64,000 nt of DNA from contig NZ_LR026983.1 in the NCBI RefSeq assembly GCF_900604345.1, forward strand, positions 2,170,001 through 2,234,000, written 5' to 3'. The stretch is from Maliibacterium massiliense. Lineage in GTDB: Bacteria > Bacillota > Clostridia > Christensenellales > Maliibacteriaceae. Every line of letters begins with the position of its first letter. Position 1 is the stretch's first letter. This document shows positions 51,496 through 60,113 of this stretch, piece by piece. The notes under the pieces were generated by a model. It saw only the letters and a program-made list of their open reading frames with translations. It did no database searches and was not told the DNA's origin. The position numbers were made by a program, and so were the translations under genes.

Positions 51496-53534
51496 CCAAG
51501 GTTCAACTGGTGGTGGGCGGCTACTACAGCGCCAAGGATATCCCGCCCGACCAGAACGCCTATCAGCCCGTCACGGGCGTGGACGACGCTGCCGACAGCC
51601 CCCGCGCGCGCGCCGCGCTGGTGGCGGAGGTGGAGCGGGAGTTCCAGCGCCGCAGCGCCGAACGCCTCCCCTTTGAGATGCAGTGGCGGCTCAATAACAA
51701 CTTTTTGATGGGTTACCAGCACTGCGATATCGTCGAGGGGGTGGGGGACATCGTCCCCATCGCGCCCCTGTACGACTGGCAGCTGCAAAACACCTATAAC
51801 CACATCGCGCCCATTGTGGAGACCCGCCTGGCCAAGCTGGGGCAGATCGCCCCCAAGCTGCGCGTGCGCCCCGCTACATCCGACATGGACGACGTCTCCG
51901 CCGCGCAGGTCAGCACCCGCGTGCTGGACGCCACGCACGCCAAGTGCGACATGCCCCGCCTGCGCCGCAGCGCCGCCTCCTGGGCGGAGATCACCGGCTC
52001 GGGCTTCATCAAATCCGTGTGGAACCCCCGCGGCGGCGCGCGCCTCGCGCTGGATGCGGATATCTACGAGGGGGATATCGCCGTTTCGGTCTGCTCCCCC
52101 TTTGAAATCTACCCCGAATCCTGCGCCCTGCCCATGGCCGAGCAGCGCAGCATCCTGCATGCCAAGGCCTACCACGTCGACGACATCCGGGCCATTTGGG
52201 GCGTCCCGCTGCCCGGACGCCAGGTGGACGTCTTCGGCCTCAAAAACAGCGGCATCAAGGTCGGCGGCCTCGGCTACCTCAACAACGTCCAGCAGGCCGC
52301 CCTCTCCAAACGCGACAACGCCGAGGTGGTGCTGGAATTCTACGAGATGCCCTCCGCCACCTACCCCCAGGGCCGCCTCATCATCACCGCCGGCGGCCAG
52401 CTGCTGCACTACAGCGCCCTGCCCTACAAGCTGGGCGAGGACGCCCGCCGTGGCTTGCCCTTCTCCCAGACGCTGTGCATCGAGCGGCCCGGCTGCTTCT
52501 TCGGCATTTCCGTCATCGAGCGCTGCATCCCCATCCAGCGCGCCTACAACGCCGTGATCAACCGCATCCACGAGGCCATCGCGCGCATCGCCATCGGCGT
52601 GGTCGCCGCCGAGGACGGCAGCGTCGATGAGGAAGACCTGCTCTACGGCCTCCAGCCCGGCGCCGTGCTCTCCTACCGCGCCGGCAATCAGCCCCCACAG
52701 ATGCTCAATATGGGCAGCGTCCCCGCCGATATGTTCAACGAGGCCGCGCGCCTGAAACAGGAGTTTATCGCCGTTTCCGGCGTATCGGAGGTCTCCCGCA
52801 ACTCCAGCGCGCCCACTGGCGTCACCAGCGGCATCGCGCTGGAGCTGCTGCAGGAACAGGACAACACCCGCCTTTCCCTCACCGCCGAGCACCTGCGCGC
52901 CATGATGCTGGATGTGGGCAAAAAATGGCTCCGCCTCTATAAACAGTTCGCCACCTACAAGCGCATGGATCGCCTCGTCGGCGACCAGCCGCGCGCCGGC
53001 GTGCTGCTGTGGAGCAGGAACGATATCACCTCCGACGACGTGGTGTTCGATACCGAAAACGAGCTGGCCCAAACCCCCGCGCAGGTGCGCCAAACCATAT
53101 TGCAGCTGCTGCAGCTGGGCGTGTTCAACGACCCCGCAACCGGCGCGCTGGATGGGCACGCGCGGGAGAAAATCCTATCCGCGTTCCACTTCGGCGCCAT
53201 GGAGATGACCGGCGATATCGACGCCAAACACGCCGAGCGCGCGCGCAACGAGGCCATCGACCTGGTGGACTTCGGCCGCGAGCCGGAAATCTCCGAGCTG
53301 GACGACGACGATATCCACATCAAGGAGCACACGGCGTTCTTCCTATCGGGCGCGTACAGCCGCGGCAAGGCCCGCGCCCCACAAGTGGAGGGGCAGCTGG
53401 CGCGGCACATCCAGATGCACAGGCGCTTCAAGCAGACCAAGCTTGCCGCGCAGGTGGCCCAGAACCAGCGCGTGATGCGCATGGGCATGCCGGATGCGGC
53501 CCCCGCGCCGCCTGACGCGCCGGGCGGGGCGTAG
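51483..53534 (+). CDS. Phage portal protein (P22-like type)
   Basis: A 683-residue portal, the dodecameric ring through which DNA enters and leaves the head. It has PFEMQWRLNNNFLMGYQHCDIV near the start, then WAEITGSGFIKSVWNPRGG, PFEIYPESCALPMAEQRSILH, VIERCIPIQRAYNAVINRIHE and ISGVSEVSRNSSAPTGVTSGIA-like text (AVSGVSEVSRNSS). The length and the order of these segments match the large P22-like portals of short-tailed phages. It starts at GTG 51483 or ATG 51492; GGAGGT fits the latter better. The end is Gln/Arg/Ala-rich. Confidence 0.88.
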   Translation: MATMTKVQLVVGGYYSAKDIPPDQNAYQPVTGVDDAADSPRARAALVAEVEREFQRRSAERLPFEMQWRLNNNFLMGYQHCDIVEGVGDIVPIAPLYDWQLQNTYNHIAPIVETRLAKLGQIAPKLRVRPATSDMDDVSAAQVSTRVLDATHAKCDMPRLRRSAASWAEITGSGFIKSVWNPRGGARLALDADIYEGDIAVSVCSPFEIYPESCALPMAEQRSILHAKAYHVDDIRAIWGVPLPGRQVDVFGLKNSGIKVGGLGYLNNVQQAALSKRDNAEVVLEFYEMPSATYPQGRLIITAGGQLLHYSALPYKLGEDARRGLPFSQTLCIERPGCFFGISVIERCIPIQRAYNAVINRIHEAIARIAIGVVAAEDGSVDEEDLLYGLQPGAVLSYRAGNQPPQMLNMGSVPADMFNEAARLKQEFIAVSGVSEVSRNSSAPTGVTSGIALELLQEQDNTRLSLTAEHLRAMMLDVGKKWLRLYKQFATYKRMDRLVGDQPRAGVLLWSRNDITSDDVVFDTENELAQTPAQVRQTILQLLQLGVFNDPATGALDGHAREKILSAFHFGAMEMTGDIDAKHAERARNEAIDLVDFGREPEISELDDDDIHIKEHTAFFLSGAYSRGKARAPQVEGQLARHIQMHRRFKQTKLAAQVAQNQRVMRMGMPDAAPAPPDAPGGA

Positions 53535-54222
53535 ACGCCCGGGCGCGCGCGGAGAACCCACGATTGTGGGCCCGCGGCGCGCGGATACGGGGCGGGAAGA
53601 CCCAAAAACGCGGCGAGGCCACGCGGTAAGGCCGAACGGCAACCCCGCAAGGCGAGGCGGCGCGGTAAGGCCGAAAGGCAAGGCCACGCGGTAAGGCCGA
53701 ACGGCAACCCCGCAAGGCGAGGCGGCGCGGTAAGGCCGAATGGCAAGGCCACGCGGTAAGGCCGAACGGCAACCCCGCAAGGCGAGGCGGCGCGGTAAGG
53801 CCGAACGGCAAGCCCGCAAGGCGAGGCCACGCGGTAAGGCCGAACGGCAACCCCGCAAGGCGAGGCGGCGCGGTAAGGCCGAAAGGCGAGGCCACGCGGT
53901 AAGGCCGAACGGCAACCCCGCAAGGCGAGGCGGCGCGGTAAGGCCGAACGGCGAGGCGGCGCGGTAAGGCCGAACGGCAACCCCGCAAGGCGAGGCGGCG
54001 CGGTAAGACAGAACGGCAAGCCGTACTGCAAGCCTGCGCGGTATACCGTGCTGCAAGGCGGCGCGGGGAACAAAAGCCATCAAACCGCGCGGCAGGCAAG
54101 CGCAAAAGGACAGCGCCAAAGCGGCGCACACCCGCGGCCCGGGCGCGCGCGGAGAACCCACGATTGTGGGCCCGCGGCGCGCGCCACTGGACAACCGCAT
54201 GTAAGAAAAAGGAGGGCTACCA
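53535..54222. repeat. 13-bp-module array flanked by 46-bp direct repeats
   Basis: Identical 46-bp elements (start CCCGGGCGCGCGCGGAGAAC, containing the hairpin CCCAC-gatt-GTGGG) lie at 53538-53583 and 54138-54183, exactly 600 bp apart. Between them, 53628-54004 is 377 bp of eleven head-to-tail units of 39 or 26 bp. These are built from 13-mers AAGGCCGAACGGC, AACCCCGCAAGGC and GAGGCGGCGCGGT with small variants. More decayed units follow to about 54060. No gene is present on the plus strand, and the period does not preserve any reading frame. Confidence 0.93.
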
Positions 54223-55440
54223 ATGCCGAGCAACAAAACGCGCAAGACCACCGCACAGGCCATGGCACAGGCCAAGGCCTACGCACGCAGGCTGTTTGAG
54301 CGGGCCCGCCAGCAGGGCGGAGAACCCGAAGAGGAAGCGATGCGCGAGGAAGCCATGCGCCAAGGGGCGATGCGCGAGGAGGCGATGCGCGAGGAAGCCA
54401 TGCGCCAAGGGGCGATGCGCGAGGAAGCGATGCGCGAGGAGGCGATGCGCGAGGAAGCGATGCGCGAGGAGGCGATGCGCGAGGAAGCGATGCGCGAGGA
54501 GGCGATGCGCGGGGAAGCGATGCGCCAAGGGGCCATGCGCGAGGAGGCGATGCCCGAGGAGGTATTGCCCGAGGACGCGCTGCCCGAGGAGGTATTGCCC
54601 GAGGAGGTATTGCCCGAGGACGCATTGCCCGAGGACGCATTGCCCGAGGAGGCGATGCCCGAGGACGCGATGCCCGAGGACGCGCCCCAGCAGGGGGCGC
54701 CCGGCAAAATCCTGGGCAAGTTCAACAATGTGGCGGAGCTGACGCGCGCCTACCAGCAGCTGGAGCGGCATGCCGGCAGAAGCGGCAGCCAGATCGCCCA
54801 GCTGCGCGCGCAGGTGGAGGCGCTCTCGCAGGCCATGCAGGCCATGCAGGCGCACGCCCAGCTGCGCCAGGGGGTGGACGCACCGGCGGATGAAGAGGGC
54901 ACAGGGGACGAAGGGGAAGCGGGCGAAGGCGCGCTGCGCGCGCAGCTGCTTGCCGACCCTGTATCCACCCTGCGCAGGCTGCTGGATGAGCAGGTCGCGC
55001 CCATGCGCAGCGTCTACGAGCGCGAGCAGAAGCGCGCCGCGTTCGCCAAGCGCGCACGCGATTTCCTGGACGCCTACGGCGACCAGGTGGACGAGGGCAT
55101 CCGCATGGAGATGACCCAGTACATGATCGACCACAACCTCAAGGACGCGGAGGATGGCTTTGCACGCGCCTTTGACGCGGTGCGCGCCAGGCGCTACCGC
55201 CCGCTGGAGCAGCTGCTCTGTGACAGCGATGTCAAAGAGAAGATCCTGCAGGATGAGCGCATCCAAAACGCCATCATCCAGCGCTACCTGCAGGACGTCA
55301 AGCGCGGCAACAAGGCCCCCCAGACCATCGGCGCCGCCCCCGGCGCGCGCACCGATACCGTGGCCACGCCCCCGGCGCGGCCCAAATCCCTCAAGGACGC
55401 ACGATCCCTCGCCGCCCGCCTGTTTGGCGGCAGGGAATAA
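54223..55440 (+). CDS. Phage scaffolding-like protein with an N-terminal pentapeptide repeat
   Basis: A 405-residue protein located between portal and major capsid, the usual scaffold position. Residues 37-151 are 23 tandem pentapeptides, first [10 protein letters not shown] then [15 protein letters not shown], giving a very acidic, Met-rich tract. The rest is a normal scaffold-like body: coiled coil ([39 protein letters not shown]), acidic linker, and helices ([36 protein letters not shown]). GGAGGG precedes ATG 54223. The function is inferred from position and composition. Confidence 0.8.
   Translation: MPSNKTRKTTAQAMAQAKAYARRLFERARQQGGEPEEEAMREEAMRQGAMREEAMREEAMRQGAMREEAMREEAMREEAMREEAMREEAMREEAMRGEAMRQGAMREEAMPEEVLPEDALPEEVLPEEVLPEDALPEDALPEEAMPEDAMPEDAPQQGAPGKILGKFNNVAELTRAYQQLERHAGRSGSQIAQLRAQVEALSQAMQAMQAHAQLRQGVDAPADEEGTGDEGEAGEGALRAQLLADPVSTLRRLLDEQVAPMRSVYEREQKRAAFAKRARDFLDAYGDQVDEGIRMEMTQYMIDHNLKDAEDGFARAFDAVRARRYRPLEQLLCDSDVKEKILQDERIQNAIIQRYLQDVKRGNKAPQTIGAAPGARTDTVATPPARPKSLKDARSLAARLFGGRE
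54331..54690. repeat. 15-bp tandem repeat inside the scaffold gene
   Basis: GAGGAAGCGATGCGC and variants repeat 23 times in frame from 54331 to 54675, with one degenerate unit to 54690. The first half encodes xxAMR, the second half xx[AV][ML]P. Confidence 0.95.
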
Positions 55441-55458
55441 GTAAAGGAGCTGATTTCT

Positions 55459-56634
55459 TTGCCCGTTACCACCATCACCGCAGACCGCGCGCTCAAGGAC
55501 TTCTACCTGGAGCCGCTGCGCGAACAGCTCAACCTCAACGTTGACCCCGCCTTTGCCATGATGCGCATGACCAGCGACAACGTCGTGGGCCGCAAGATCG
55601 TCAAGGGCATCGGCGTGGGCGTCAACGGCGGCTTTGGCGCCTCCGATGAGGCAGCCGTGCCCGCCGCCCACGGCAACCTCTACGAACAGTTTGAGCTGGA
55701 TACCAAGAACCTCTACGGCACCATCGAGATCTCCGATAAGGCCATCAAGGCCACCAAGGATAACGCCGGCGGCTTTGCCAACCTGCTGGGCGACGAGATC
55801 GACAAAAGCGTCAAAACCGCCCAGATGAACACCGCCCGCCAGTTCTACGGCGATGGCAACGGCAGGCTGGGCACCCTCAAGGCGGTCACCGCAGCGGGCA
55901 CCACCCACGGCGTGGACGACTGGCGCCCCTTCCACGAGGGCATGACGGTGGACTTCCTCTCCGCCGACGGCACGCCCCTGCAAGGTGGCGCAAGGCGACG
56001 CATTACCTCCGTCACGCGCGATGACACCGCGCCCACCATCACCACCACCGGCGCCGCCATCACCAGCGCCGATACCGATATCGTCACATTGCAGGGCTCC
56101 TACGGCCGCGAGCTCACCGGCCTGGAGGCCATCTTTGACGCGGGACGAGAAAAGCTCTATGGCCTCTCGCGCGCCGTCCACGGCTGGCTCAACCCCCGCG
56201 TCAAAAACGTGGGCGGCGCGTGGGATGAGCTGGATCTGCAGGCCATGCTGGACGATATCCGCATCATGACCGGCAGGGACGTCGATTACATCGTCTGCGC
56301 CCTGGGCGTGCGCCGCGCCTACCTGGACGCGGAACGCACCCTCAAGCGCCATGTCAATACCCTGGATATCGCCGGCGGTTTCAAGGCGCTCTCCTACAAC
56401 GGCATCCCCATCTACGCAAGCGAGCACGTGGCCAAGGGCACCCTCTACGCGCTTGTGACCGATACGTTCACCCTCGGCCAGCTGGGCGACTGGGAGTGGA
56501 TCGACCAGGGCGGCGGCGTGCTCACCCGCAAGGCGGATAGCACCGTGTACCAGGCGGTGCTTGCCAAATACTGCGATATCCTCTGCGAACAGCCGATTGC
56601 CCAGGGCAAGCTGACCGGCATTACTGAGGCGTAA
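55459..56634 (+). CDS. Phage major capsid protein (N4 gp56-like)
   Basis: A 391-residue HK97-fold capsid candidate. Its text includes PVTTITADRALKDFYLEPLREQLN, VVGRKIVKGIGVGVNGGFGASDEAAVP, YEQFELDTKNLYGTIEISDKAIKATKD and DYIVCALGVRRAYLDAERTLKR. It ends with the YNGIPIYASEHVAKGTLYALVTD strand typical of capsid proteins. TTG start at 55459 with AAAGGAGCTG upstream. It follows the scaffold by 18 bases. The N4 gp56-type assignment is from memory of the family and is less certain than the capsid call. Confidence 0.88.
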   Translation: MPVTTITADRALKDFYLEPLREQLNLNVDPAFAMMRMTSDNVVGRKIVKGIGVGVNGGFGASDEAAVPAAHGNLYEQFELDTKNLYGTIEISDKAIKATKDNAGGFANLLGDEIDKSVKTAQMNTARQFYGDGNGRLGTLKAVTAAGTTHGVDDWRPFHEGMTVDFLSADGTPLQGGARRRITSVTRDDTAPTITTTGAAITSADTDIVTLQGSYGRELTGLEAIFDAGREKLYGLSRAVHGWLNPRVKNVGGAWDELDLQAMLDDIRIMTGRDVDYIVCALGVRRAYLDAERTLKRHVNTLDIAGGFKALSYNGIPIYASEHVAKGTLYALVTDTFTLGQLGDWEWIDQGGGVLTRKADSTVYQAVLAKYCDILCEQPIAQGKLTGITEA

Positions 56635-56966
56635 CAGGCACATACACCGGTACATGGACGGGCGCCTCACAGTGCGGGGCGCCCTCTTTTTTGCCGAAAG
56701 CGGGAAAGATAGCGCGAAGGCGCGGGGGGCGATAGCGCGAAGCGTGGGAGCGAAAGAGCGAGATAGCGCGGAAGCGCGCGGGGACAAGAAACCGCGCGTG
56801 GAGAGCGAGATAGCGCGGAAGCGCGCGGTGAAAAAACGTGGGAAACCCAGGGCGCGGGCGCGGGGCCATATAAAATGGCGGGCGCGAAGGCGCGGGGGGC
56901 GATAGCGCGAAGCGTGGGAGCGAAAGAGCGAGATAGCGCGGAAGCGCGCGGGGGAGGGCTTGGGCC
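56635..56966. repeat. Phage intergenic region with a perfect 72-bp direct repeat
   Basis: Copies at 56712-56783 and 56882-56953 (offset 170) are identical (start GCGCGAAGGCGCGGGGGGCG, end GCGGAAGCGCGCGGGG). GATAGCGCG occurs several more times. The second copy ends 13 bases before the next gene. No gene is seen in the gap. Confidence 0.88.
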
Positions 56967-57377
56967 ATGGCGGTTGAAGGGGTATTTGAAAAAGACCGTA
57001 TTCCGGTTGAGCGCGACGTCTACTACATTGTGGAGCGCCTCAAGGCGCAAGACCCGCGCCTGTTTGTGATGTACAACACCAAAGCGGGAAAGTATGAAAT
57101 CCACGACAGCGCCACGTTCCCGGATACGCTCAGCCTGACACTGCCGTTTGACGCGCTGGACGCGCGGGCGCTGCGCTACGCGCGGGAGCACCGCATCGAG
57201 CGCATGGAGAAGATCGTGGCGCAGATGGACGCGCACAACGAGGCGCTGCGCAGGCAGGGCGTGCAAAAAGTGATGGACGAAAACGAGGGCAGGCTGCGCG
57301 AGATTGCGGACTACGCGCGCCGCAGCGTCACGCAGGAGTATGTGCCAGGGGACGCGTTTACCACGAGATTTGTGTAA
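56967..57377 (+). CDS. Phage hypothetical protein, 136 residues
   Basis: It begins MAVEGVFEKDRIPVERDVYYIVERL, has a folded N-terminal half (RLFVMYNTKAGKYEIHDS, LPFDALDARALRYAREH) and a helical, charged C-terminal half. Its place after the major capsid suggests a head or head-completion protein. GGGGGAGG lies upstream. The next gene starts 13 bases after its stop. I do not recognise a family. Confidence 0.72.
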   Translation: MAVEGVFEKDRIPVERDVYYIVERLKAQDPRLFVMYNTKAGKYEIHDSATFPDTLSLTLPFDALDARALRYAREHRIERMEKIVAQMDAHNEALRRQGVQKVMDENEGRLREIADYARRSVTQEYVPGDAFTTRFV

Positions 57378-57390
57378 AGGGGGAGATGGC

Positions 57391-57960
57391 ATGAACCTGC
57401 GTGAACTGTACTTGAAGGCCATGGCCTGCACGGACAACACCGAGGTGCTGCCCGACCAGGAGGCGGGCGCGCTCAAAAGCGCGTTGATCCAGGATATTAA
57501 CCACGCGTATTTCCGCATTGCGCGGGAGCGCTGCGCGCCGCGCGCGCGCGTGGAGGTGGTGCTGGGCGAGGGTGGCCGCCTGGACGTGGATGATATCATG
57601 CCGCCGCAAACGCCGGTGATCGGGGTAAAGGCCGTCACGCGCAACGGGGCCTACCTGCGCTTCGCGGCGCTGGATGCGGACACCATCGTGGTGCGCGGCG
57701 CACGCAAGGGGGATCGGGTGCGCGTGCACTGCAAGGTACTGCCCGCCCCCCTTACAAGGGACGCTGACGAGCCCGTCTTCTCCCCCGCCCAGGCGCCCCA
57801 CGAGATGCTGGCCTACTACGCGGCGGCGCAGTACTTTGCCGCGCGCAACCTGCACGACATGGCGGTAATCTGGGACAGCCGGTTTAAAGAGCTGTTTGAC
57901 GGCATCCGTCCCCAGCGCGGCCCCCTGCGCATGGGCAGGCAGGGAGGGTTTGGCCTATGA
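57391..57960 (+). CDS. Phage head-completion/connector-like protein
   Basis: A 189-residue protein (MNLRELYLKAMACTDNTEVL...) with an N-terminal helical part (ALIQDINHAYFRIARERCAPRA), a central beta-rich part (VEVVLGEGGRLDVDDI, VKAVTRNGAYLRFAAL) and a final helix (PHEMLAYYAAAQYFAARNLH). The layout and position resemble P22 gp4-like tail accessory or connector proteins. AAAGGGGG precedes the start. Its stop overlaps the following start by 4 bases. Confidence 0.72.
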   Translation: MNLRELYLKAMACTDNTEVLPDQEAGALKSALIQDINHAYFRIARERCAPRARVEVVLGEGGRLDVDDIMPPQTPVIGVKAVTRNGAYLRFAALDADTIVVRGARKGDRVRVHCKVLPAPLTRDADEPVFSPAQAPHEMLAYYAAAQYFAARNLHDMAVIWDSRFKELFDGIRPQRGPLRMGRQGGFGL

Positions 57961-59390
57961 GATCGCAGCCGCTGCGCGCGGGCCGGGGCAGGGGCCAGCA
58001 GCTCTACGAGGTGCGCGCGTTTTCCAAGGGTATTGACCAGCACAACGACCCCTCCCTGCTGGCCCCGGGCGTGGCGAGCGACATGGCCAATGTGGATATC
58101 ACGGGCGGCGTGCTGCGCCGCTGCAAGGGCTCCACACTTGCGGCGTGCGGCAAGCACAGCGCGCCCATCACCAGCCTGATGAAGTTCTACCCCAAGGGCA
58201 AGGACGCCTGCGTGCTCGCCGCGACGCAGGAGGGCATCCATACCTGCGACCCCGAAAGGGCGGGCTACACCACGCTTATAAACGGCCTTAAGGGCGGCGT
58301 GTACAGGTACATCAACTACCAGGTGGGCGAGCGCGACCTGATCATCATGACCAACGGCGTGGATCCCGTCAAAAAGTGGGACGGCGCCACGTTCGCCGAC
58401 CTTGCGAACGCCCCTAAGGCCCGCGACATCGCCCTGCACTACGAGCGGGTGTGGGTGATCCCCGACGCGCAGCCCACCGCGGTGCAGTGCAGCGACGATA
58501 TGGATCCGGAAAACTGGGACATGGCGGAGCTGTCCGCGGGCGCGCTGATCGACCTGCCCACGTGGGATGGCGACGTCAACATCGGCCTGCAGGTGTTCAT
58601 GGGGGACATCCTGGTGATCAAGCAGCACTCCATCTGGCGCATCTGGGGCACGCATCCCGAAAACTACCAGGTGGAGCAGGTGTACGCCGCGCGCGGGGGC
58701 ATCGCGCCAAAGAGTGTGCAGGTGTGCGACAACGTGCTGGTGCTGCTCTCGGGGGATGGGGTGTCGTACTTCACCGGCGTGCGCACCGAGTCCCTCGCCA
58801 CCGAGCGCATCGAGGCATATATCCGCCGCATCAACCGGCAGGCGGTGCACAGGGCGGTGGCCACGCACTGGCAGCGGCGTTACATCCTGGCCATCCCGTG
58901 TGACGGCTCGGACGTGAACAACGTGGTGCTGGAGTACGACTTTGACAGCAAAGCGTGGGGCGTGCGCACGGGGCTGTGCGTCAACGATTTCCTCATCTAT
59001 GACGACGCGCTCTATTACTGCGACGACAAGGGCAACCTGCTCCTGTACGGGCAGGGGGCGCGCTACGCGGCGGGTGGCGCGGACGAGGCGCCCATCGCCG
59101 CGCACTGGACGGGGAATATGCTGGGCGTGCAGACGCCGGTGCTGCACAAGGAGTTTGACAGCCTGTATGTGACGGTATCCGGCGAGGAGAACACGGTGCT
59201 TGCGGTGTCCTACAGCATCGACGGGGGGATGCCGCGCACCATCCACGTGCCCCTTGCGCGGCAGGAGCGGATCGTGCAGCGGCGGATGTTCGGCCATGGC
59301 AAGCGGCTGTGCATGACGTTTGCCAACATACAGGGCGGGGATTTCACGGTGAAGAACCCCCAGGCGCTCTACTGGGTGCGCAGAAAGTAG
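57957..59390 (+). CDS. Phage structural protein, propeller-like (tail hub candidate)
   Basis: A 477-residue beta-rich protein. It contains recurring segments such as GIDQHNDPSLLAPGVASDMANVDITGGVLRRCKG, TNGVDPVKKWDGATFADL, DDMDPENWDMAELS, GDILVIKQHSIWRIWG and CDNVLVLLSGDGVSYFTG. The N-S-I-W-R-like blade motifs suggest a beta-propeller, as in the tail hub (gp10-like) proteins of short-tailed phages. It is translationally coupled to the upstream gene (ATGA). The hub assignment is inference. Confidence 0.75.
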   Translation: MRSQPLRAGRGRGQQLYEVRAFSKGIDQHNDPSLLAPGVASDMANVDITGGVLRRCKGSTLAACGKHSAPITSLMKFYPKGKDACVLAATQEGIHTCDPERAGYTTLINGLKGGVYRYINYQVGERDLIIMTNGVDPVKKWDGATFADLANAPKARDIALHYERVWVIPDAQPTAVQCSDDMDPENWDMAELSAGALIDLPTWDGDVNIGLQVFMGDILVIKQHSIWRIWGTHPENYQVEQVYAARGGIAPKSVQVCDNVLVLLSGDGVSYFTGVRTESLATERIEAYIRRINRQAVHRAVATHWQRRYILAIPCDGSDVNNVVLEYDFDSKAWGVRTGLCVNDFLIYDDALYYCDDKGNLLLYGQGARYAAGGADEAPIAAHWTGNMLGVQTPVLHKEFDSLYVTVSGEENTVLAVSYSIDGGMPRTIHVPLARQERIVQRRMFGHGKRLCMTFANIQGGDFTVKNPQALYWVRRK

Positions 59391-60113
59391 CGCGCCAGGG
59401 CGCGGGTGGTGAAAAGGGGATGGGTGCGGGGCAAGGCGTGTAAGCCACGGCGGCGCGGGGGGAACCCCCCCGAGGGGCTGGAAGGCCATGAAGGGCAAAC
59501 CGCCCAGTGGGGGGGTACGCACCAAGGCCCAAGGGCGCGAAAAGGGCCACGCGGATTTGGCGCGCGGGGAAAAGGGCTGCCAGCGGCAGAAAAAAGGTGC
59601 GCGGCGGGGGCCATAAAGAGCAAACCGCCCAGTAGGGGGTACGCACCAAGGCCCAAGGGCGCGAAAAGGGCCACGCGGATTTGGCGCGCGGGGAAAAGGG
59701 CCGCCAGCGGCAGGGAAAAGGCGCGCGGCGGGGGCCATAAAGAGCAAACCGCCCAGTGGGGGGGTACGCACCAAGGCCCAAGGGCGCGAAAAGGGCCAAT
59801 GCGGGCAAGGCCGGCGGCGCGGGGGGAACCCCCCCGAGGGGCTGGAAGGCCATAAAGGGCAAACCGCCCAGTGGGGGGGTACGCACCAAGGCCCAAGGGC
59901 GCGGCGGGGGCCATAAAGAGCAAACCGCCCAGTAGGGGGTACGCACCAAGGCCCAAGGGCGCGAAAAAGGGCCAATGCGGGCAAGGCCGGCGGCGCGGGG
60001 CAAGGGCACAGGGCCAGGCGGCGCGGCAGGGGCCCCGCCCAGCGCGCCACGCGCCCATGTGCAAGGCGCGCGGGTTTGGCGGGCGCGATGGCGCGCGGAA
60101 AGGATGGGGCACC
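59391..60113. repeat. Phage intergenic repeat array
   Basis: About 720 bp built from five partial copies of a unit containing GCAAACCGCCCAGT (59495, 59620, 59744, 59859, 59920), followed in each by GGGGGTACGCACCAAGGCCC. GGGGGGAACCCCCC, itself a palindrome, occurs twice with the following CGAGGGGCTGGAAGGCCAT. Units are joined by GCGAAAAGGGCC text. There is no supported gene; long minus-strand frames are artefacts. Confidence 0.9.

Noticed and set aside
51054..53159. 701-residue open frame on the minus strand
   Set aside because: Antisense to the portal and repeat membrane protein; His/Gly/Ala/Val-rich shadow composition.
53343..54275. Several overlapping 230-370-residue minus-strand frames
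   Set aside because: They read through the 13-bp-module array. Because 13 is not a multiple of 3, every frame gives similar repetitive text without stops.
54217..56787. 856-residue open frame on the minus strand
   Set aside because: Antisense to scaffold and capsid. The low-complexity repeat and biased third positions remove stops; no ribosome binding site and no protein family resemblance.
57816..60050. 744-residue open frame on the minus strand, plus further frames in 59344-60127
   Set aside because: Mostly translation of the intergenic repeat array (Pro/Leu/Trp-rich periodic text) joined to antisense of phage genes.
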